Notes: generated by a model not told the origin, from the letters alone. Shown: positions 9,492 to 18,832, counted from the first letter of the stretch. The stretch is 59,220 nucleotides of DNA from Actinomycetes bacterium (GCA_021819725.1 JAKAQR010000014.1:1-59220), one strand, 5' to 3'. Translations and numbers: made by a program.

Positions 9492-12374
9492 ATGAATCCG
9501 ATCGACGAACGTTGCGTCACGACCGTACGGATGCTCTCTATCGACCAAGTTGAGGCGGCAAACTCCGGCCACCCAGGGCTACCCCTTGGGCTCGCACCTG
9601 TCGCCTACACGCTCTTTGCACGACTGATGAACTTTGATCCGACAGATCCCACTTGGCCCAATCGAGATCGTTTCATCCTCTCCGCCGGCCATGGCTCCGC
9701 GCTTCTCTACTCGCTGCTCCATCTCTTCGGATACAATCTGTCCATCGAGGAGTTGTGTCGCTTTCGCCAAATCGCGTCAAAAACCCCTGGTCATCCTGAG
9801 TACGGACATACTCCGGGCGTGGAGACCACCACCGGACCGCTGGGACAGGGACTGGCCACGGCGGTGGGCATGGCCATCGGTGAGGCAAAACTGCGGCACG
9901 AGACGGATGACTCTCCCATCGACCACTACACCTTCGTCCTCGCCTCTGATGGCGACCTGATGGAGGGCCTCAGCCATGAGGCCGCATCGCTCGCTGGCAT
10001 GCTCGGCTTGGGTCATCTCATTGTGGGTTATGACTCCAATGACATCACCATCGATGGCCCACGACATCAGTCCTGTACTGACGATCCAGTCGCCCGCTTT
10101 GAAAGCTACGGCTGGCAGGTCCTCACGATTATGGACCCTGAGGACCTCGATGAGATCGAGCAGACCTACCGCGAGGCGATGGCTGACCAAGCTCGCCCAA
10201 GCCTGATCATCGTCCCAACCATCATCGGCAAAGGCGCGCCGACCAAACAGGGGACCTCAAAGGCTCATGGCGCACCGCTCGGCGCTGAGGAGCTTGCAGC
10301 GACAAAGGCCGCCTACGGCTGGCCCGCTGAGCCGACCTTCTGGGTTCCCAAGGATGTGCGCCAACACGTGGCAAGCATCGTCGTCGACAAGCAAGCCCAA
10401 GGTAGCGCATGGCGCCAACAGCACAAGGCCTGGAGGCACACTGCCAACACCCAGGCTCAATCGTCCCAGAACCCTCCCCTACCAACGGCACCACTGGCCA
10501 CCAGGGCGGCTTCGGCACTGTTTCTGAAGTCAATCGCAAACGGTCCAGACGCGGCGCCTGGGTTGATCGGTGGATCAGCCGACCTTGGGGAGTCAACCGG
10601 GCTCAATGTTGGGCTCAAAGCGATTACCCCCGATGACTTCTCGGGCTCAGCGATCCACTTTGGAATCCGCGAGCATGCGATGGCTGCCATCGCCAACGGT
10701 CTGGCTCTCTACGGCTTTACCCCCTATGTCTCGACCTTTCTCGTCTTCTCTGACTACCTGCGACCCTCATTGCGTCTCAGTGCTCTCATGGGGCTTGGGG
10801 TGATCTATCTCTTCTCACACGACTCATTTGCCGTGGGAGAGGATGGGCCAACCCATCAGCCGATCGAACAACTCGAAGCACTCCGCATCATCCCCAATAC
10901 GACGGTGCTCCGCCCCGCCGATGCCTTTGAGACCTTTGCCAGTTGGGACCTCGCGCTAGCACAGCGAGACCGACCAACGATCCTTGCCCTTACCCGTCAG
11001 CCGCTTCCCCAAATCCCGACGGCTGAGGACTCGGACTGGCTCGCCAACACCGGAGCTCGCATCGTCTACGGTGATCCTCGAACCTCTCCTGAGGTCGTCC
11101 TCGTCGCCTCTGGCTCAGAGGTTGCGCTCGCTATTGCAGCAGCCAAGATCCTCAAAGACGAAGATGACGTCGATGCACGAGTTGTCTCAGTGCCCTGGCG
11201 GGAACGGTTCTTAGCGATCGATCCACGTGAGCGGGATGCCTTTGCGCCAACCGGCACCCCCCGACTTGTTCTTGAGGCAAGTGTTGGTACCGGTTGGCAT
11301 GAGTTCTTGAGTCCTGGTGATCGCCTCTACAACGTACGGGACTTCGGCATCTCGGCCCCAATGGCCGAGGTCGCTGCCCACTTCGGTTTTACCCCAACTG
11401 AGGTTGCCGATGCCGCCCTGGACCTCGTCGTCGACTCCTACCGCCTGGGACATCCCTCACATCTCGTCTCCGACCTCCTTCGCGCGACCGAGGCTGCGGC
11501 CTGTGCCACGCTCAACGAGATCGGCCTCGGGGATAAGAATCGCGCCGATGCCGCCGCCGTCTCGGCCATGCGTGAGGAACTCGGCAGACTCCCCGTCTCT
11601 GCTACCGTGATCGTGGGTGAGGGTGAGAAGGACGATGCCCCCATGCTCTACGTCGGAGAGCAGCTCGGTACCGGCACCATCGACATCGATCTCGCGATCG
11701 ACCCGTTGGAGGGAACCAACTTTGCGGCCACCGGTCGAGAGGGTGCGATCTCGGTCATCGCCGCAGCCCCCGGGGGAGGATTCACCCCACTACCCGGCTA
11801 CTACCTGGAAAAACTCATCGTTGGCGAGCGAGCTGCTGGGGTCATCGATATCTCGCGTCCGCTGCTTGAAAACGTGAAGAATGTGGCGAGTCGTCTTGGA
11901 CTCGGCATCGGCGAGACCACTGTCGTCATCCTGGCTAAACCGCGTCATGAGACGATGATCGCTAACCTCCGGAGTCACGGAGTACCTGTCATCGAAATAC
12001 CCGATGGTGACGTCATGGCAAGCCTGCGGGTATTGCGCGGTGATCCAGGGTCGGTGATGTTATGGGGTATCGGGGGCACCCCCGAAGGAGTCATCTCTGC
12101 TGCGGCGACCCTCGCCCTCTCGGGGCAGATGCAGAGCCGATTTGCGCCCCAAAGCGAGGCAGAAGCGGCCATCGTCAAGGCTGTCTATCCGGAGTATGAC
12201 ACCATGCAATTCGAGGCGAGCGACCTCGCTCATGCGGGATCGATCGTCGTCGCCACATCGGCAACAGGAGCGCATCCTCTCGCCCCGCCCAAAGCCGTTG
12301 GAGACCTCACTGAACTCGAGAGTCTCTGGATTCAAGAGGGGCGCTACGGTATCATCCGCCGCCTGGTTCCCTAG
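9492..12374 (+). CDS. Fusion of transketolase with class II fructose-1,6-bisphosphatase (GlpX)
   Basis: One uninterrupted 960-residue frame encodes two complete Calvin-cycle enzymes. Residues 1 to about 645 are transketolase: NSGHPG (H27), the thiamine-diphosphate motif SDGDLMEG, the catalytic Glu in GIREHAM (E394) and the C-terminal domain with VLEASVGTGWHEF. A short linker leads into GlpX from about residue 660: GLGDKN (D681), GEGEKDDAPML (E710/E712), IDPLEGT (D737, E740), AKPRHE and the GIGGTPEGV metal-ligand Glu (E865), ending in YGIIRRLVP as GlpX proteins do. All GlpX metal ligands are present. FBPase makes the fructose-6-phosphate that transketolase uses, so the fusion joins consecutive steps; class II enzymes often also cleave sedoheptulose bisphosphate. 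ATG 9492 follows AAAGGAGC. PRK lies 60 bases downstream, probably in the same operon. Confidence 0.95.
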   Translation: MNPIDERCVTTVRMLSIDQVEAANSGHPGLPLGLAPVAYTLFARLMNFDPTDPTWPNRDRFILSAGHGSALLYSLLHLFGYNLSIEELCRFRQIASKTPGHPEYGHTPGVETTTGPLGQGLATAVGMAIGEAKLRHETDDSPIDHYTFVLASDGDLMEGLSHEAASLAGMLGLGHLIVGYDSNDITIDGPRHQSCTDDPVARFESYGWQVLTIMDPEDLDEIEQTYREAMADQARPSLIIVPTIIGKGAPTKQGTSKAHGAPLGAEELAATKAAYGWPAEPTFWVPKDVRQHVASIVVDKQAQGSAWRQQHKAWRHTANTQAQSSQNPPLPTAPLATRAASALFLKSIANGPDAAPGLIGGSADLGESTGLNVGLKAITPDDFSGSAIHFGIREHAMAAIANGLALYGFTPYVSTFLVFSDYLRPSLRLSALMGLGVIYLFSHDSFAVGEDGPTHQPIEQLEALRIIPNTTVLRPADAFETFASWDLALAQRDRPTILALTRQPLPQIPTAEDSDWLANTGARIVYGDPRTSPEVVLVASGSEVALAIAAAKILKDEDDVDARVVSVPWRERFLAIDPRERDAFAPTGTPRLVLEASVGTGWHEFLSPGDRLYNVRDFGISAPMAEVAAHFGFTPTEVADAALDLVVDSYRLGHPSHLVSDLLRATEAAACATLNEIGLGDKNRADAAAVSAMREELGRLPVSATVIVGEGEKDDAPMLYVGEQLGTGTIDIDLAIDPLEGTNFAATGREGAISVIAAAPGGGFTPLPGYYLEKLIVGERAAGVIDISRPLLENVKNVASRLGLGIGETTVVILAKPRHETMIANLRSHGVPVIEIPDGDVMASLRVLRGDPGSVMLWGIGGTPEGVISAAATLALSGQMQSRFAPQSEAEAAIVKAVYPEYDTMQFEASDLAHAGSIVVATSATGAHPLAPPKAVGDLTELESLWIQEGRYGIIRRLVP

Positions 12375-12434
12375 ACAGAGCTACAACCACCAACATCATC
12401 ATCATCGAGAGGTTTACGAAGAAAGGAAGGGCAT

Positions 12435-13361
12435 ATGCCCCATCGAATCGCAGCGATCCAGAAACTCCTGGCGACCCAGCCTCACCCTGAACGTGTAGCA
12501 CTGCTCGCAATCGCGGGGGATTCAGCCTCCGGCAAAACGACTCTGACCAAGGGGCTCGTCCAGGCTATCGGCGAGCACCGTATCTCTTCATTCTGCACCG
12601 ATGACTACCATCGGTATGATCGCGTGGAGCGCAAGAGTCTTCCCTTCACCCCGCTCAACCCAGAGTGCAACTTTCTTGAGATCATGGAACAGCACCTCCA
12701 GCTCCTGACCCTCGGTCAGCCCATCCTCAAACCTAAGTATCATCATACAGACGGTACCCTCGGTCGACCCGAACTCTTCACCCCTCGCGAGATCGTCATC
12801 GTCGAGGGGCTATTTCCGCTCTGGTCACGTCTGTCAAGAGCTACCTTCGACGTCACCGCCTATCTTGACCCGCCCGAACCGATACGACGCGAGTGGAAGA
12901 TTCAGCGCGACGTCTCCAAACGTGGTTACACCGAGGAACAGGTCCTTGCTGACCTTGACAAACGTGAACCCGAGTCAGAGAAGTTCATCCGGCCCCAACG
13001 GGCGCACGCAGACATCGTCATCTCCTTCGCACCGGTCGAAGGCCGAAAGGAACTCAGCGCAACCATCCTCCTACGGCCAACGGTGCCACACCCAGATCTT
13101 CATGACATTCTGACCCCAGCCACTCGAGAGGCCGCCCACATCAAACTCATTCGCGACCAAGACGGGAAACCGGTGGATGCACTCCACGTCCATGGGCACG
13201 CTCCGGTATCCGCCAGCCGACTCGTCGAGGAGAAGCTTTGGGAAAAGATCGGGCTCGACGGAGAGATCCCCGAGAGCCTCGGGCGGATCAGCTCCACCGA
13301 ACGATCAGCACCCTTAGCGGTGGCGCAGTTGATCCTGTTGCATCATATGATCCATACCTGA
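12435..13361 (+). CDS. prk: Phosphoribulokinase
   Basis: A 308-residue kinase that phosphorylates ribulose-5-phosphate to the RuBisCO substrate. It has the P-loop GDSASGKTT (residues 28-36), the catalytic region TDDYHRYDR, the conserved HHTDGTLG loop, VEGLFPLW (Walker B-like) and the KRGYTEEQV helix with the following Arg-rich phosphate-binding stretch. The length is close to that of bacterial octameric PRKs (about 290-310). GGAAGG sits 4 bases before ATG 12435. It follows the transketolase-FBPase fusion with a 60-base gap, so the two form an operon for ribulose-bisphosphate regeneration. I see no paired regulatory cysteines of the plant type near the P-loop. Confidence 0.95.
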   Translation: MPHRIAAIQKLLATQPHPERVALLAIAGDSASGKTTLTKGLVQAIGEHRISSFCTDDYHRYDRVERKSLPFTPLNPECNFLEIMEQHLQLLTLGQPILKPKYHHTDGTLGRPELFTPREIVIVEGLFPLWSRLSRATFDVTAYLDPPEPIRREWKIQRDVSKRGYTEEQVLADLDKREPESEKFIRPQRAHADIVISFAPVEGRKELSATILLRPTVPHPDLHDILTPATREAAHIKLIRDQDGKPVDALHVHGHAPVSASRLVEEKLWEKIGLDGEIPESLGRISSTERSAPLAVAQLILLHHMIHT

Positions 13362-13850
13362 GATCTCACATTATACGATCACACAGAAGAGGTGATCGCC
13401 GACAATGAAGTGGTTATAGGCAACGACGATCACGACGCTGCTCTTACCATACTTCACGTCTCAGCGTCCATTCCCATGATGGCTTGTCAGGATGGCAGCC
13501 TCCGGCTGGCGGCATAGGTTTCGACCGGGCCCAAGGATGCCTTCCGAATCAATCAACCCACGGGCCAGCGGGTTTTGGCAGGGACGAATGGTTTCCATAC
13601 AAGGCCGTTTCTCCTTCGTCAGCAAGCCATAAACCAAACGATCCTGGATAACTCCTTCTGCCCGCCGACTGACCTCGCATGACGGACCACCATGCGCCGT
13701 GAGGAATAGTAAATCTGCTATGGTCGTGGCCATGCCATCACCATAGCGTAATTGACGGGTAATGCAATGAATTTCGGGGGTCTGTTGGTCGCTTCACCCT
13801 GGGAGGAGCAAGTGGCGAAACCGGTACCCGAAACCTAACAAGGAGGAAAA
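13362..13850. other. Intergenic region between prk and the TasA-like gene
   Basis: About 490 bases. GATCAC and GTGATC (13377-13397) could form a short hairpin after prk. A 90-codon minus-strand frame (13461-13733) resembles no family I know and lacks a good ribosome binding site, so I do not call it. The region close to 13850 carries AACAAGGAGGAAAA, a strong Shine-Dalgarno for the next gene. Confidence 0.5.
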
Positions 13851-14564
13851 ATGGGATATCGGGATCATATAGTCGCCAAACTCAGTGCACTCGCAGTGGC
13901 GGGAGGAACAACCGCAATGCTCTTTGCCGCAACGCCGGTACACACGCAGTTTAGCGCAACAACGAACGGAAGTCTGAACGCATCTGGGGCTACCGTCTCT
14001 CAGACACTCACAGACGGAAACCTTGTCGCCAGTGAACTCGTCCCATCTGCGGCGGGTACTACTGCGGCGGGTACTACTACGGCGGGGGGTTACACCTGGA
14101 CCAATCCAGAGACGGTAACACTCGACAATACTGGCTCCGTATCCGAAGACTTCACCCTCAACATTTCAAGCGTGTTCGATAGGGCCTTTGCTGGCAACCA
14201 ACAAGCTCTCGAACAATTGTGGGTAGAGTACACGGTAGGTGGCACTACGTACTACTACCAAATATTCTCGGGGAACAACCTACCGAGTAACCAGGCAACT
14301 GAATCTTCCACCGGATACACGCTCGGTAAGCCCGTAACATTCGCCCTCGGAACGGTTCCGTCACAAACCATAACTACTGCCACGGTCGCGTTTGCGTTGG
14401 CCCCCTATACAGCTGGGTCTGGAGAGGGAGGAGCCAATGCGTGGAATGGGGCTCACATCGATATTCCCTACACCATCACGGCAGAGCCATCAAAGCAAAG
14501 CGCCCAGCCCCAAGGCGAGACACCCAAATTGACGGCGGGCGGAAGCTCGACGGGTGCACCCTAA
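13851..14564 (+). CDS. TasA/camelysin-like secreted protein
   Basis: A 237-residue exported protein: signal sequence in residues 1-28 (AKLSALAVAGGTTAMLFAATPVHT), then a beta-rich domain with NTGSVSEDFTLN and GEGGANAWNG, both shared with the protein at 397. There is no C-terminal membrane anchor; the tail is a short Ser/Gly/Pro-rich stretch. The next gene is a SipW-type signal peptidase, which is the classical partner of TasA (Bacillus biofilm fibre) and CalY/camelysin, so it is the likely protease for this precursor. A 15-base in-frame duplication at 14049-14078 encodes AAGTT repeats. An optimal AAGGAGG lies before ATG 13851, and a 15-bp hairpin follows the stop, together suggesting high expression relative to the peptidase. 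Confidence 0.8.
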   Translation: MGYRDHIVAKLSALAVAGGTTAMLFAATPVHTQFSATTNGSLNASGATVSQTLTDGNLVASELVPSAAGTTAAGTTTAGGYTWTNPETVTLDNTGSVSEDFTLNISSVFDRAFAGNQQALEQLWVEYTVGGTTYYYQIFSGNNLPSNQATESSTGYTLGKPVTFALGTVPSQTITTATVAFALAPYTAGSGEGGANAWNGAHIDIPYTITAEPSKQSAQPQGETPKLTAGGSSTGAP

Positions 14565-14591
14565 CCTGCATTTATAAATACCGTCGCTAAA

Positions 14592-14633
14592 AGTGTCCCG
14601 ATCAAGATTTGTCATACGCTTGATTGGGGCACT
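14592..14633 (+). terminator. 15-bp RNA hairpin between the TasA-like and signal peptidase genes
   Basis: AGTGTCCCGATCAAG (14592-14606) pairs along its full length with CTTGATTGGGGCACT (14619-14633) around a 12-base loop. Thirteen pairs are Watson-Crick and two are G-U, so the RNA of the plus strand folds without mismatch. It starts 27 bases after the stop codon and 81 bases before the next start. With no U tract, I read it as a partial terminator or 3'-end stabiliser that favours the abundant fibre protein over the peptidase. Confidence 0.6.
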
Positions 14634-14714
14634 GCGCAGGTTTACGATCGCGCACGGCAAAGGAGTGATCTGCCCCACTTAGCGATAACAAGAACAAGAT
14701 AAGAAGGACTACGA

Positions 14715-15359
14715 ATGGTGAACACAGCGCAAGCTTCCGAATTATGCAGCTCCAATGAAGACTCCGGCGACTCGAAAACAATGAAGCGTGACCGACAAAC
14801 ACGATCGAAGCTACGGCGGACGGTTGGACTCATTCTGGTTCTCTGGGCGACCTTCATCCTTGCGGGAGGGGCGTTTGTCTTGTCAAGGACCAATCACAGC
14901 TACGTCTACACCCCTTCGATGTACCCCACCATTCCCCCGGGATCAATGATCTTCGTCGAACATGAGCCCTCCTACCACGTCGGGGAGGTCATCGAGTTCC
15001 ATGCCAACGGCCTGGTGTGGGCCCACCGTCTGATCGCGATCAAGCCCAACGGTGATCTCGTCACCAAAGGTGACAACCCAGCTAGTCGTCCCGATGTCTT
15101 TGATCCACCACTCCGGATGAATGACATCATCGGAAAAGTGGTGTACGCTCCTAAATTTCTCGGTTTCCCACAACTCTTCATCCATCATCCTGCCTATGCC
15201 TGGAAGTGGTTCGTCTTTGAACTCGGCGTTATCGGCAAGGTAATCCTTGGGTTAGCTGTCGGCCTACTCGTCTGGTTCGCCTTCACACGAAAGCCAAAAC
15301 AAACCTCATCGTCTTCAGCCACTGAAAGTACGCCCACTCAACCAACAACCGTCGAGTGA
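14715..15359 (+). CDS. SipW-type (Ser/His) signal peptidase I
   Basis: A 214-residue membrane protease with one N-terminal transmembrane helix (about 36-56) and a second near the C-terminus (about 172-192), followed by a Ser/Thr-rich tail. The nucleophile is the Ser of YTPSMYPTIP (S68). The general base position is His (H104 in VWAHRL) instead of Lys, and an Asp follows in TKGDN (D120); this Ser/His/Asp set marks the ER-archaeal-SipW subclass rather than the LepB type. SipW-class enzymes process TasA and CalY precursors, and the gene follows such a protein with a hairpin between. AAGGA lies 6 bases before ATG 14715. Confidence 0.88.
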   Translation: MVNTAQASELCSSNEDSGDSKTMKRDRQTRSKLRRTVGLILVLWATFILAGGAFVLSRTNHSYVYTPSMYPTIPPGSMIFVEHEPSYHVGEVIEFHANGLVWAHRLIAIKPNGDLVTKGDNPASRPDVFDPPLRMNDIIGKVVYAPKFLGFPQLFIHHPAYAWKWFVFELGVIGKVILGLAVGLLVWFAFTRKPKQTSSSSATESTPTQPTTVE

Positions 15360-15694
15360 TCGATTCGCAATCTCCCTCGTGTCACTTACCGCGACCGTAG
15401 TCAGCTTTTATCAACCAACTCCGTTACACAAAGATTGAGCAACATGCGCTTTGCATGCGACAACCGTTAGTCCCAATTCAGATGGGTCAGGCAGCGTGCC
15501 AGCTCCGACTTGAGTAAGTCCTTCTGCGCCAGAGATCAGATCGCATCGATGACTCATCCCGATACGCTGATCACCTCGCTTCATTCCTGATGTCCGCCCC
15601 GTGCTCCAGATAGATATCCGAATGCGTGGTCACCTGATCGGACTCTCTGGTGGAAGGCTGTGTTTATTGCGCCCAAAGAAGCGACCTGCCGGAA
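15360..15694. other. Unassigned spacer between convergent genes
   Basis: About 335 bases between the signal peptidase and the minus-strand regulator. I find no gene, no strong hairpin and no repeat here. Confidence 0.5.
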
Positions 15695-16552
15695 TTATGA
15701 CAGGGCGCGTGTATCCCCTGGAAGGCCACTCGTACCCTGTCCACTATGGTCTCGAACTTCATATTCTGTGTGCCACATTCCATGCATAAGATGCCACGCT
15801 CGACGACACGCCGTATCACGTTTGAGTTCTGTCCCAATGATGTCAGCAACCCGCTCTTTGACCCGATCCTGGTCAGCTCGTACCGTCGCTACCGAGACAA
15901 ACAGCATCTCGGCGATTTCACCAGCGCTCAACCCCCGATCAAGGGCTGCCAAGATCTCCACCTGTCGATCCGTGAGTTTGAGACGGTAGGTTTGTGTCCT
16001 CTTTGCCCAGGTATTCCAGATACCCTGAATCACTCCCGCCTCTTCCCACTGTCGTTGACCTGCGACACCGATACATCCTTGGTCGCTCCAGCGCTGGAGA
16101 TAGGCTCTGGCAGTATTATCGATCTCTATACTTGGCAATAACGGCCGCGACTCCATATCAACTAAGAGCCGGCGAGCCAGCCCTCGCGACACACAACGGA
16201 CCCCTTGGCTGGCGAGGTGGAGTTGACGAGTGAGCTCCTCCTGATCAAGAGAATGACGCTCGACGTAACCCAGAGCACCGGCACCGATCGCATCGCCAAT
16301 GTGGCGTGAGCCTACCGAGCTCGAATACACAACCACCTGGTGATTCCCGTGAGCCAAGGACGAGACTATATCGGCGTTTTGTGGAGTCAAACCGACAATC
16401 ACCAGCGGCGTTCTCTCTAAGCTTGAACGCGACACTTCGCATAGCGCTCGCACCCGTATCGGAACCTCCCAGCCGAGATCCTCAAGCATCCCAGCCATCC
16501 CCCGAGCGATCAGATCATCCTCCTCGATCAGCAGTGCTTTCGCTACCCCCAT
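15695..16552 (-). CDS. Orphan LuxR-type regulator with a phospho-dead receiver domain
   Basis: A 285-residue protein. The N-terminal domain looks like a receiver (KALLIEEDDLIARGMAGML keeps the acidic pair), but the strand that should end in the phosphoacceptor Asp reads LVIVGLTPQN, with Gly at residue 54. The C-terminal region carries a LuxR-like HTH (LTDRQVEILAALDRGLSAGEIAEML). ATG 16552 is preceded by GGAGGAGG, which decides it over an upstream start at 16612. No histidine kinase is adjacent. Atypical receivers of this kind act without phosphorylation, through dimerisation or ligand binding. It lies convergent to the TasA-SipW pair, whose regulation it might affect, though nothing in the sequence proves that. 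Confidence 0.75.
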   Translation of the reverse strand: MGVAKALLIEEDDLIARGMAGMLEDLGWEVPIRVRALCEVSRSSLERTPLVIVGLTPQNADIVSSLAHGNHQVVVYSSSVGSRHIGDAIGAGALGYVERHSLDQEELTRQLHLASQGVRCVSRGLARRLLVDMESRPLLPSIEIDNTARAYLQRWSDQGCIGVAGQRQWEEAGVIQGIWNTWAKRTQTYRLKLTDRQVEILAALDRGLSAGEIAEMLFVSVATVRADQDRVKERVADIIGTELKRDTACRRAWHLMHGMWHTEYEVRDHSGQGTSGLPGDTRALS

Positions 16553-17449
16553 AGCCTCCTCCTTGAGCATCGCATGCCACCTACCCCATTGTGAACGAAA
16601 GTACGTAGCCACTAGGTCATGCGGCGAAACCGGCCCCCTACAACCCTGTGATCACCTGCCTTACTTTCAAGGAGACTACTCTATCCAAGATGGACGTGGG
16701 TACAATTTCTGCATTATTCACAACTTATTTGCACAATAAAATCAATCCTTCATGCACTGGATTTGCTGTACCATTTGTTACAATTCATATTCCAACCCAT
16801 CCCCACGATCATGCGATCACGGCATGATATACATCGCTGACCAGTCTGGCCACATGCTTTCCGTCTATCGCCGGTGTGCGTACCCCGTCCTGATGCACAG
16901 CAATAGCCGCCCTGAGTTGGACAATCCCAGCCATCCCCAGCAAAGGCCCCTAAAGATCCCAGCATCCAAGTGGGTACTGCACACTTGACCAGCTCGCGAA
17001 TACTCGATCGTCAGCGACAGTGCGCCTCGCGATCGCAAGACACAACCACGCTTCTCACAAGATACAACTGCATTGCGCGCCCAGTGACCCCTATCTCCAG
17101 CTACGGAAAAGCCAGTAGCATGTTCCACGATGCGCTGGACACGGTCCATGATTTTCTACAAAGAGACAAATGACACATCCGCCATGCACACAACTCTCGA
17201 ATCGTTCCAACGGCCACAACCCTGCAATGCCAATAAACCTTCGTCCGATGATAGCGGGAATTCCCAGGTAGAGAAGGACCAGAACGACGCAATGCCTAGC
17301 TTGTTGGGTCAACAATCGATGAGCTCGTGCGGGTCCAGCATGTATGGCAATGCCCTCGGCACCACACTTTGTCCTCCCACTGGAGGTTACTCCCGCTAGA
17401 CTGAGGATAGGAAAACTCCACTACCAACACGCAGAAAGTAGCTACCACT
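16553..17449. other. Long unassigned region with an AT-rich segment
   Basis: Nearly 900 bases without a supported gene. The part at about 16700-16800 is clearly richer in A and T than its surroundings and may hold promoters for the flanking genes. Short open frames on both strands lack ribosome binding sites and motifs. An undiscovered small RNA could lie here, but I see no diagnostic structure. Confidence 0.45.
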
Positions 17450-17824
17450 ATGAGTCAGGGAACAAGAAAGCTGTGTCGTCAACTGGGGCGGGCGATGGTC
17501 GCCTCTCCACTTATCTACGGAGGCCTAGGTGCCGCACGTGAGCCAGGCATGCGCCACAAGGCACTAGAACGCTCAGGCCTACCCGCGAGCCAGGAGCTCG
17601 TGCGCTTGAACGGAGGGGTCATGGTGGTAGGGGGAATCGCTTTAGCACTCGGCATCAAACCCAAGCTCGCTGCGTTTGGACTCGCTACCTCCATTACCGC
17701 TACAACCATTGTGGGCCATCCCTTCTGGCGTGAAGAGGACGATGCTGCGCGGAAGAATCAAAGCATCCAGTTCTACAAGAACGCAGCTATCCTTGGGGGG
17801 CTTCTCCTCGAGATCGTCAGCTAG
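17450..17824 (+). CDS. DoxX-family small membrane protein
   Basis: A 124-residue protein with the DoxX pattern: an N-terminal SPLIYGGLGAA segment, VRLNGGVMVVGGIALALG, a helix around LAAFGLATSITATTIVGHPFW and a C-terminal FYKNAAILGGLLLE helix. Three to four membrane spans are expected. DoxX proteins are linked to quinone-dependent oxidation (thiosulfate:quinone oxidoreductase) and, in actinobacteria, to membrane redox-stress complexes. The DyP peroxidase gene follows 84 bases downstream on the same strand, consistent with a role in oxidative-stress defence. No clear ribosome binding site is seen. Confidence 0.8.
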   Translation: MSQGTRKLCRQLGRAMVASPLIYGGLGAAREPGMRHKALERSGLPASQELVRLNGGVMVVGGIALALGIKPKLAAFGLATSITATTIVGHPFWREEDDAARKNQSIQFYKNAAILGGLLLEIVS

Positions 17825-17908
17825 CCTGATCCATACGATAAGTAGCAACCAAAAGCAACGATCACCCTGTGCCTGATCGCTATCCATCGCTAACCGCCAG
17901 GAGGTGAA

Positions 17909-18832
17909 GTGAAACCTCAAGAAATTGCAACACCACTGACCGGGGCTGCCATTTTCTTGGTCGTCACCGTTCCAGCTGATCACACGAACGCGATTCGCTC
18001 CCTGCTCGGAGAGGTTGACAGCCTCACCAAGGCGGTGGGGTTCCGCTATCCAGAGGCACGGCTCAGCTGCGTGGTTGGCATCGGATCGCTCCTCTGGGAT
18101 CAGCTCTCACCGAGCGAGCGACCAGCGCACCTTCACCCCTTCACCCCCCTCCACGGCGTCGTACGCGACGCGCCATCCACGCCAGGAGACCTCTTCTTTC
18201 ATCTCCGATCACAGGAACTCGGCCTGTGTTTCGAACTCGCACGTCTCCTCAAAGACCGGCTGCCCACCGGCTCGGTCATCGTTGACGAGGTGCAAGGCTT
18301 CAAGTACCTCGATCAACGCGATCTCCTTGGTTTCGTGGACGGGACCGAGAACCCTGACCAGAGCGAGGCAGCCCAAGTGGCGATCATCGGCGAGGCCGAA
18401 CCTGCCTTTGTTGGTGGCAGCTATGTCATCGTCCAGAAGTATCTCCACGATCTCAGCGCTTGGGAGGCACTTACCACCGAAGATCAAGAGCGAGCCGTCG
18501 GTCGTCGCAAACTTGAGAACGTTGAACTCGACGACGCGACCAAGCCCATCAACTCCCATGTTGCGCTCAACAACATCCGCGACGCCAACGACGCAGAGCT
18601 GGCAATCTACCGGCTCAATATGCCTTTTGGAAGTCTTCACGACCACCACTATGGCACCTACTTCATCGGCTATGCTAGTGACGTCCGCATCACCGAACGC
18701 ATGCTCACCAACATGTTCCTCGGCGACCCTCCCGGCAACTACGACCGACTGCTCGACTTCTCCACCGCGATCACTGGGACCCTCTTCTTCTGTCCATCGC
18801 TGGAGCTCTTGGAGCAGCTCGCAGACCCCTAG
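17909..18832 (+). CDS. DyP-type heme peroxidase (YfeX-like)
   Basis: A 307-residue cytoplasmic peroxidase of the dye-decolorising superfamily. Key residues are the distal Asp in GFVDGTENP (D144), the proximal heme ligand His in INSHVAL (H217) and the distal Arg in IYRLNMPFG (R235), followed by the GTYFIGYASD and MFLGDPPG motifs near the C-terminus. Length and absence of a Tat signal place it with the short YfeX/type B group. AGGAGG lies 4 bases before GTG 17909. It uses peroxide to oxidise phenols, dyes or metal ions. There is no adjacent encapsulin gene, so encapsulation is not indicated here. Confidence 0.92.
   Translation: MKPQEIATPLTGAAIFLVVTVPADHTNAIRSLLGEVDSLTKAVGFRYPEARLSCVVGIGSLLWDQLSPSERPAHLHPFTPLHGVVRDAPSTPGDLFFHLRSQELGLCFELARLLKDRLPTGSVIVDEVQGFKYLDQRDLLGFVDGTENPDQSEAAQVAIIGEAEPAFVGGSYVIVQKYLHDLSAWEALTTEDQERAVGRRKLENVELDDATKPINSHVALNNIRDANDAELAIYRLNMPFGSLHDHHYGTYFIGYASDVRITERMLTNMFLGDPPGNYDRLLDFSTAITGTLFFCPSLELLEQLADP

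Noticed and set aside
13461..13733. 90-codon minus-strand frame between prk and the TasA-like gene
   Set aside because: No ribosome binding site and no recognisable family; composition looks non-coding.
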